Source: an uncultured Bacteroidales bacterium
GTDB taxonomy: Bacteria; Bacteroidota; Bacteroidia; Bacteroidales; Paludibacteraceae
DNA length: 5,191 nt
Assembly (NCBI GenBank): GCA_900556095.1
Contig: USNU01000117.1
Coordinates: 1-5,191, forward strand
Direction: 5' to 3'
The notes beneath the pieces were generated by a model. It did no database searches, was not told where the DNA came from, and worked only from the letters and a program-made list of their open reading frames with translations. Shown in pieces: positions 1-3,753 of the stretch (the stretch's first letter is position 1; every line of letters begins with the position of its first letter). The position numbers and the translations under genes are program-made.

Positions 1-1053
1 CCGTCCGCCTTCCACCCACGGCGTGATATGGTCGGCTTCCATCTGCTCTATCTCGAAATGCTTCCCGCACAGCGGGCAAATACCGCCCTGACGCTCATAG
101 ACCTCCCGCTTGGTGTTGTCGTCAAAAGCACGGATACCGAGGTGTCGGATATCGTAGTCGAATACGTACTCGAAGATACCCGATTTCTTCTGCACATCCG
201 AGTCCCGCATCAGCCGCGCCACCTCGTCCCCTATCGTCGTGGCGGTGAGTGCGGTGTCTTTGTAGCGATTGTACAACAGCCCCCATTCCACCGCTTTCAT
301 CTCTTTCTTGTAGAGTTTCGTGAAATGCACTTGCACCCAGTGTATCACGTTCTGGAAGTACTGCCATAGTTCGTCGGCATCGGTGTCGTTTTGGTGCTTT
401 GCCATATATTGCTCTATTGTCAGCCCCTGCGCATCGCCTATCCAGCGCAAGGCGGTCTCGAAATAGTCCTGCCTGATGGGCGAACCAGTCATATAGTCCG
501 AACCAATCTTGTATGCCACGCAGCCCGACTTGGAGAAACGCCGCTTGGCTTGTGTAGTCCATTGCCCCGTGTAGATGGCGTTGCGTATCTCCTGTTCGGT
601 CAGTTTCTCACCTGCGATGTTGATGGTCTGAAACCATTTCAGTTTCTCCTCGTCCGTCCCCTCGCAGATATACACCTGCAGTGTGTAGTCGAGGATACGG
701 TTCTTCTGTGTGTCGGTCATATTCTCAAAGCCGAGCAGGTTGCCGTCGAAGTTCATCATATATTCGCCCGCAATAAACGAGCATATCGAAATTGTCCGCT
801 GCTGCCCGTCCAATAGTTCGTAGGCGTCCTCGCCGATACGCACCCAATACATCACATTGAGCGGAAAGCCGTGCCAAAGGGTGTCCATCACGGCATTACG
901 TTTTTTGTCGTCATAGACGAACTCGCGTTGGTACTTCGGACGGATATTCAGCCGCCCGCCATAACCAGTGATACCCTCTTCGCTCACCGACAAGTCCTCG
1001 TAACTCGCACATAGTTCCCGCACCGTAATCGGCACCAAATCAATCTTCATCAT
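1..1053 (-). CDS. DUF262-HNH nuclease-type protein, C-terminus cut off by window edge
   Basis: The reading frame is open for 351 codons from ATG at 1053 to base 1, with no stop, so the gene continues to the left. The N-terminal half is a DUF262 (GmrS/ParB-like) domain: residues 38-45 read RPKYQREF, and DGQQR at 82-86 is the signature motif that families such as GmrSD and SspE use for nucleotide-dependent activity. The visible C-terminus begins an HNH endonuclease: CPLC at 326-329 is a zinc-knuckle half, and ADH at 340-342 followed by PWVEGG is the first part of the HNH active site. The remaining HNH residues and second cysteine pair should lie off-window. This is a CxxC-type HNH, not an obvious DUF1524 as in GmrD. 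The start is an ATG-ATG pair without a clear Shine-Dalgarno. It lies downstream of, and on the same strand as, an adenine methyltransferase gene. I infer a restriction or antiphage nuclease; target and cofactor are unknown. Confidence 0.9.
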   Translation of the reverse strand, partial: MMKIDLVPITVRELCASYEDLSVSEEGITGYGGRLNIRPKYQREFVYDDKKRNAVMDTLWHGFPLNVMYWVRIGEDAYELLDGQQRTISICSFIAGEYMMNFDGNLLGFENMTDTQKNRILDYTLQVYICEGTDEEKLKWFQTINIAGEKLTEQEIRNAIYTGQWTTQAKRRFSKSGCVAYKIGSDYMTGSPIRQDYFETALRWIGDAQGLTIEQYMAKHQNDTDADELWQYFQNVIHWVQVHFTKLYKKEMKAVEWGLLYNRYKDTALTATTIGDEVARLMRDSDVQKKSGIFEYVFDYDIRHLGIRAFDDNTKREVYERQGGICPLCGKHFEIEQMEADHITPWVEGGR

Positions 1054-1094
1054 ATTCCGTTAAGTTTTTATTGTTTCTTTTCTCCATTAATGTT

Positions 1095-1113
1095 CGTTAA
1101 TTAACCGTTAATT
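1095..1113. repeat. Direct repeat CGTTAATT x2 with embedded palindrome, upstream of the DUF262 gene
   Basis: CGTTAATT occurs at 1095-1102 and again at 1106-1113, an 11-bp step of about one helical turn. The 10-bp palindrome GTTAATTAAC at 1096-1105 joins the two copies, and a third CGTTAA is at 1058-1063, next to the DUF262 start codon at 1053. The placement would suit an operator for a small DNA-binding regulator, but the sequence is AT-rich and low in complexity, so chance is possible. No regulator gene is visible in the window. Confidence 0.4.
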
Positions 1114-1276
1114 TCCCAATTCTTATATTGTTTCTCAGCAGAGCGATATGATTGCCCGCTTTTGAAAAAGTGCTTTTTGTTAAGATTTTTCTCCCTGCCA
1201 CCTCTCTCAGAAAGTCGCTCCAATCAGCATAGGATGTGCAAGGGATACGCAACCCTTGCGCAACCCATAAAAAGTG
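1100..1276 (-). other. Open 59-codon stretch without ATG in the methyltransferase-nuclease spacer
   Basis: Between the two minus-strand genes, one frame stays open from just after a TGA (1277-1279) to a TAA (1097-1099). Its translation has a protein-like composition, including segments YADWSDFLREVAGRK and STFSKAGNHIALL, but it contains no ATG; TTG codons are the only plausible starts. I do not recognise a family. It could be a remnant of a degraded gene, a small gene with a non-ATG start, or a chance opening. Apart from this and two small repeats, the 248-bp spacer shows no clear promoter and no intrinsic terminator, so readthrough from methyltransferase to nuclease is plausible. Confidence 0.2.
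1238..1259. repeat. Inverted repeat GCAAGGG/CCCTTGC in the spacer
   Basis: Seven-base arms at 1238-1244 and 1253-1259 enclose an 8-nt loop. The adjoining sequence also carries CGCAACCC at 1249-1256 and again at 1260-1267. No T-run follows on either strand, so it does not qualify as an intrinsic terminator. It may be a protein-binding site, a weak mRNA hairpin between the two minus-strand genes, or chance. Confidence 0.4.
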
Positions 1277-1301
1277 TCATATTTTAAGATTAGCAACTCT
1301 T

Positions 1302-2348
1302 TCATTTCTTCCTCCGAATAAGAATGCGGGCATAAGGGTCTTTCTGTCCGACATTGTGCAAAGTGAGTTGCTTCGGTTTGGGCAGTCCTTGTTCAACAAT
1401 TGAAAAGAAATGAGGATTGATGTCTATTATCTCAAACTGCTCAGGGTTATACTTATCCAAGAACGTAATCGGCACACCCATAACCCCCTCATAATCACAC
1501 GGTATATCGGTATAGATATTCACATTGATAGCGTCGTAGTTATCATATTTCGGATAGGCTTCAGGGGTGTAATGTTTGTACAAATCCAAGAAATCGGTAT
1601 GCCTTTTCACTGGCAAGTTGGTGAACCAGCATGATGTGGATACACGCGCTATTTTCCTACCATTCTCTATATGGTGAAATTTCTCATAACTATCGGGTAC
1701 GGCAAAATACATACCCACATTAAAATTGGTGTAGCCCGTGCGTATTTTGTCGGCTTGGAACATACGGAACACCTCCTTGTAGGTGAGTGCATTCGTATTG
1801 CCCACAATCACAAACTGTTTGTTGTATTGGTCAAGTTGTGCGAGATACTCCCTAAACAGCGAGAATGGCGGGTTAGTTACCACAATATCAGCCTCTTTCA
1901 ATAGTTCCACGCACTCGGGACTACGGAAATCGCCATTCTTTTGCAATTTCGATATAACTCCATTTACATGGCGCAAGATGTACTGAATATCCAATAGATT
2001 AACCGCTCCATCGTTATTCATATCTTTCACCTCGGTAATCTCTACCTTATAGGCTACTTTCTCGATTTTTTGGGTGGGGTCTCCGAAATCAATTGTCAGT
2101 TCATTGCCCGAAACAGGCGAACCATTGTAGCAGGTGGCAATCAGTTTGCGTAGTCCTAACTGATTGAAATTGAGGGCAAAATACTTAAAGAAATTGCTCT
2201 CGTATGGGTCGTCGCAGTTGCAGAATACGACCTTGTCTTTGAAATAAGACTTGTAGTTGCGGAGTTCTTTTTCTATGTCCACTAATTGGGTATAGAACTC
2301 ATCTTGTTTTGCCTTATTGGCTGCGTGTAAACTGGTATTCCCTGCCAT
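1302..2348 (-). CDS. EcoRI-family adenine-specific DNA methyltransferase
   Basis: The 348-residue protein resembles the EcoRI adenine methyltransferase family (M.EcoRI is about 326 residues), which transfers a methyl group from S-adenosylmethionine to N6 of adenine. The catalytic motif NPPF is at 159-162, preceded by the hydrophobic strand ADIVVT and followed by SLFREYLAQL. An N-terminal CDDPYESNFFKYF segment (45-57) looks like the cofactor-binding part. Between them, residues 109-120 (DMNNDGAVNLLD) read as a dockerin/EF-hand-like calcium loop with D109, N111, D113, N117 and D120 in liganding positions. The start ATG has no Shine-Dalgarno and sits one base after a 9-bp hairpin. Sampled lines run near 40% GC against about 55% in the DUF262 gene, suggesting lateral transfer. 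It probably protects host DNA from the nuclease encoded downstream; the recognition sequence cannot be read from the protein. Confidence 0.93.
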   Translation of the reverse strand: MAGNTSLHAANKAKQDEFYTQLVDIEKELRNYKSYFKDKVVFCNCDDPYESNFFKYFALNFNQLGLRKLIATCYNGSPVSGNELTIDFGDPTQKIEKVAYKVEITEVKDMNNDGAVNLLDIQYILRHVNGVISKLQKNGDFRSPECVELLKEADIVVTNPPFSLFREYLAQLDQYNKQFVIVGNTNALTYKEVFRMFQADKIRTGYTNFNVGMYFAVPDSYEKFHHIENGRKIARVSTSCWFTNLPVKRHTDFLDLYKHYTPEAYPKYDNYDAINVNIYTDIPCDYEGVMGVPITFLDKYNPEQFEIIDINPHFFSIVEQGLPKPKQLTLHNVGQKDPYARILIRRKK

Positions 2349-2349
2349 A

Positions 2350-2379
2350 GATTGATAGATTTATGCAATGCTATCAATC
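2350..2379 (-). promoter_or_regulatory. 9-bp hairpin directly before the methyltransferase start codon
   Basis: GATTGATAG at 2350-2358 and CTATCAATC at 2371-2379 are perfect inverted repeats with a 12-nt loop. In the minus-strand mRNA the stem ends one base before the ATG (2348-2346), so the ribosome-binding region would be folded into it. The loop-side segment 2365-2372 is also complementary to 2475-2482 in the upstream leader, offering an alternative pairing that opens the stem. It may instead act at the DNA level as an operator for a dimeric regulator. The repeat is certain; the function is inferred. Confidence 0.55.
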
Positions 2380-2564
2380 CGTGCGACAAGAAAAAAGGTG
2401 AGTTTCTTATCGCGTACCAAGGCAACCGACCAAGGAGACCTTTTTGCCACTAAGAAACTCACACAAAACGTGCGAGCATTGCTATATTGTGGCAAAAGAC
2501 ACTCCCTGAGAACGCCTCATCGTATTATTTCAGATGTTTATCTCCTTAAAAAACTTGGTCGGTT
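2365..2564 (-). repeat. Network of long-range inverted repeats in the leader
   Basis: Besides the terminator stem, perfect complementary pairs are: 2365-2372 with 2475-2482 (8 bp), 2392-2399 with 2438-2445 (8 bp), 2424-2434 with 2554-2564 (11 bp, AACCGACCAAG and its complement) and 2442-2450 with 2489-2497 (9 bp). GGCAA/TTGCC (2421-2425 and 2444-2448) nests inside the terminator loop. The 2442-2450/2489-2497 helix would enclose the first arm of the terminator stem, so the two folds compete, as in attenuators. Confidence 0.6.
2391..2462 (-). terminator. Minus-strand intrinsic terminator or attenuator before the methyltransferase
   Basis: Read on the minus strand, GTGAGTTTCTTA (2462-2451) pairs perfectly with TAAGAAACTCAC (2409-2398), then come C and six T (2396-2391). 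The 41-nt loop carries its own small nested hairpins, GGCAA/TTGCC and AAGG-TCT-CCTT. On the plus strand no T-run follows, so the direction is clear. No protein gene lies upstream on this strand, so the terminator must end a noncoding RNA or control readthrough into the methyltransferase 43 bases further on. Confidence 0.65.
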
Positions 2565-2611
2565 TTCGGTAAACGCGAAATAATAGCCAATGCTGTTAAA
2601 AATATGTCGTT

Positions 2612-2629
2612 GCATCGCCTTTACGATGC
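2612..2629. repeat. Perfect hairpin GCATCG/CGATGC
   Basis: Six-base arms at 2612-2617 and 2624-2629 enclose a six-base loop, CCTTTA. No T-run follows on either strand, which argues against a terminator. It lies inside the proposed minus-strand leader RNA and would form a local stem-loop there. Confidence 0.5.
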
Positions 2630-2647
2630 GTGGTTTACATAAGCAAA

Positions 2648-2677
2648 TTTGTTTAGTTGATTTATTTAGTATTTTTG
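2648..2677 (+). promoter_or_regulatory. Possible plus-strand Bacteroides-type promoter for the sirtuin
   Basis: TTTG at 2648-2651 and TATTTTTG at 2670-2677 match the TTTG and TAnnTTTG boxes of Bacteroides promoters, with an 18-bp spacer, slightly short of the usual 19-21. Transcription would start near 2684, giving the sirtuin a leader of about 180 nt that overlaps the 5' end of the opposing leader RNA. The region is AT-rich, so a chance match is possible, but no better promoter was seen closer to 2866. Confidence 0.35.
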
Positions 2678-2747
2678 TCGGGTTGTAATTTTTACTCACC
2701 CTATTGAATAAAATTACTCAACGGATTAGTTATTTCAATTACAGGCA

Positions 2748-2779
2748 CAAAGATACTGCTTTTCTGCGAATTATGCAAA
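2748..2779 (-). promoter_or_regulatory. Consensus Bacteroides promoter firing toward the methyltransferase
   Basis: On the minus strand TTTG (2779-2776) is followed by exactly 20 bases and then TATCTTTG (2755-2748), a full match to TTTG-N19-21-TAnnTTTG of the Bacteroides primary sigma factor. It lies about 400 bp upstream of the methyltransferase start with no gene between, which implies a long noncoding leader. The match is read directly from sequence; activity is inferred. Confidence 0.75.
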
Positions 2780-2865
2780 CAGGCGTTGCGGAATTTATGC
2801 CAACTGACCGTATTTGTATCACTATGGCATAGTTGTTGTGCGATTTTTGGAAAAATGTATTTACT

Positions 2866-3555
2866 ATGAAAATCGTTGTATTTACCGGCGCGGGGGTGAG
2901 CGCAGAGAGCGGACTCGGGACTTTCCGAGACGCAGACGGATTGTGGGAGAAATACCGCATAGAGGATGTATGCACCCACGAAGCATGGTTGCGCAACCCG
3001 CAACTATGTGTGGATTTCTATAACGCACGCCGTCGCGATACACTTGCCGCACAACCCAATGCCGCCCATTATGCTATTGCGCGACTCCAACAGGCGTTTC
3101 CTGACACACAGATTATCACTCAGAATATCGATGACCTGCACGAGCGGGCAGGGTCTGTAAATATCACCCACCTGCACGGCGAAATAACCAAGTTGCGCTC
3201 CAACATCAATGACACTGCCACCGTCCCTTTGCAGGGCTGGGAGCAACACTACGGCGACCGGCACCCCAATGGCAGCCTGTTGCGTCCGTATATTGTGTTC
3301 TTCGGCGAGAATGTGCCGTATTTTCCCGTAGCATGTGAGATAGCCTCGCACGCCGATGTGATGATAGTGGTGGGCACCAGTCTGAACGTCTATCCGGCGG
3401 CGTCGTTGCTTGAATACGTCCCCTCTACTGCCCATATATATGTTGTTGACCCGGGACAGCCCGAATTTGGCATTTATCGCGACCGCATAACCCATATCCG
3501 CGAAAAAGCGTCGGTAGGTGTACCTGAGTTGGTGGATAAACTGATCAACGCATAA
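2866..3555 (+). CDS. Sirtuin-type NAD-dependent protein deacylase lacking the zinc cysteines
   Basis: The 229-residue protein is a SIR2/CobB-family enzyme, which removes acyl groups from lysines using NAD and yields nicotinamide and O-acyl-ADP-ribose. GAGVSAESGLGTFR (8-21 with R21 region) is the NAD-binding signature, TQNID is at 85-89, the catalytic histidine is H104 in HLHGE, and GTS at 170-172 contacts NAD. FYNARRR (51-57) supplies Y52 and R55, matching the Tyr/Arg pair that defines class III desuccinylase/demalonylase sirtuins such as CobB and SIRT5. The usual four zinc-binding cysteines after HLHGE are absent; the only cysteines are C36, C48 and C157. I chose ATG 2866 because MKIVVFTGAG is the normal sirtuin start; an in-frame ATG at 2833 adds eleven unrelated residues. 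A terminator follows directly, so it appears to be a single-gene unit. Confidence 0.93.
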   Translation: MKIVVFTGAGVSAESGLGTFRDADGLWEKYRIEDVCTHEAWLRNPQLCVDFYNARRRDTLAAQPNAAHYAIARLQQAFPDTQIITQNIDDLHERAGSVNITHLHGEITKLRSNINDTATVPLQGWEQHYGDRHPNGSLLRPYIVFFGENVPYFPVACEIASHADVMIVVGTSLNVYPAASLLEYVPSTAHIYVVDPGQPEFGIYRDRITHIREKASVGVPELVDKLINA

Positions 3556-3569
3556 TGCATAATTATTTC

Positions 3570-3617
3570 GAAAGGTTGCGAATGGCTTTTTATCGGCTTT
3601 GCAACCTTTCTTTTTTT
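3570..3617 (+). terminator. Intrinsic terminator of the sirtuin gene
   Basis: GAAAGGTTGC (3570-3579) pairs with GCAACCTTTC (3601-3610). The stem extends inward by one G-T and two A-T pairs to 13 bp, and seven T follow at 3611-3617. It begins 15 bases after the sirtuin stop codon. No T-run lies on the opposite strand side, so it acts in the rightward direction only and separates the sirtuin from the next gene. Confidence 0.92.
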
Positions 3618-3693
3618 AATTGATATATAACTATTTACATATAATATCACACAACATATTGCAACATTGCGAAACAAAAAATATTTCCGTTTG

Positions 3694-3725
3694 TTTGTTC
3701 ACTCAGCAGAATAGGTGTAACTTTG
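3694..3725 (+). promoter_or_regulatory. Consensus Bacteroides promoter of the NagB-like/PIG-L gene
   Basis: TTTG at 3694-3697 is followed by exactly 20 bases and TAACTTTG at 3718-3725, a full match to the Bacteroides promoter. A second TTTG lies at 3690-3693. Transcription should start near 3732, about 20 bases before the ATG at 3754, leaving almost no leader. The preceding 3618-3693 is AT-rich spacer with nothing else recognisable. Confidence 0.82.
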
Positions 3726-3736
3726 CAAGCAAAGTT
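3719..3736. promoter_or_regulatory. Palindrome overlapping the -7 box: candidate operator
   Basis: AACTTTGC (3719-3726) and GCAAAGTT (3729-3736) are perfect 8-bp inverted arms around an AA spacer. The left arm covers most of the -7 box and the right arm covers the expected transcription start, an ideal position for a repressor. Part of the left arm is fixed by the promoter consensus, which lowers the surprise, but the matching right arm is not. No candidate regulator gene is in the window. Confidence 0.45.
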
Positions 3737-3753
3737 TTTTACCTGCTTCAATT

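Larger units (their letters stand above)
2391..2740 (-). ncRNA. Candidate structured leader RNA or small RNA upstream of the methyltransferase
   Basis: A consensus promoter at 2779-2748 on the minus strand should start transcription near 2740, and an intrinsic terminator ends at about 2391, giving an RNA of roughly 350 nt. It contains a GCATCG/CGATGC hairpin (2612-2629) and several competing long-range pairings. No family such as tmRNA, RNase P RNA, 6S RNA or a known riboswitch was recognised by eye. A 12-codon frame (2520-2482, MRRSQGVSFATI) overlaps one of the pairing arms and could be a leader peptide, though the nearest Shine-Dalgarno-like AAGGAG is about 21 nt upstream, which is too far. 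The RNA may be independent, or an attenuated leader whose readthrough expresses the methyltransferase, since I see no promoter between the terminator and the start codon. Endpoints are inferred. Confidence 0.5.
2349..2865. other. Long divergent intergenic region rich in structure
   Basis: This 517-bp stretch separates the leftward methyltransferase from the rightward sirtuin. I see no convincing protein gene in it: the short reading frames are either shadows across inverted repeats or lack family resemblance. It holds a strong minus-strand promoter (2748-2779), a possible plus-strand promoter (2648-2677), a minus-strand intrinsic terminator (2391-2462), a start-codon hairpin (2350-2379) and at least four more perfect complementary pairs between 2365 and 2629. 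The section 2780-2865 shows no feature beyond serving as the probable sirtuin leader. Confidence 0.7.

Noticed and set aside
122..562. 146-residue minus-strand frame inside the DUF262 gene
   Set aside because: It is a frame-shifted shadow; the DUF262 frame itself is continuous from 1053 to 1 with no stop, so no frameshift need be invoked.
1238..1259. GCAAGGG/CCCTTGC hairpin as terminator of the methyltransferase
   Set aside because: No T-run follows on either strand and the stem is only 7 bp.
2368..2583. 71-residue plus-strand reading frame across the leader region
   Set aside because: It runs through both arms of the inverted repeats, has no recognisable family or ribosome-binding site, and is better explained as a shadow of the structured minus-strand RNA.
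2391..2740. tmRNA, RNase P RNA or CRISPR-associated RNA in the leader region
   Set aside because: I looked for the conserved termini and core motifs of tmRNA and RNase P RNA and for repeated units, and saw none; there is no cas or reverse transcriptase gene in the window either.
2833..2865. Extended sirtuin start at ATG 2833
   Set aside because: The extra eleven residues do not resemble sirtuin N-termini, and MKIVVFTGAG at 2866 is the typical beginning.
2701..3003. Two overlapping minus-strand frames of 85 and 100 residues
   Set aside because: They overlap the sirtuin N-terminus, have no family resemblance and contain the minus-strand promoter; treated as antisense shadows.
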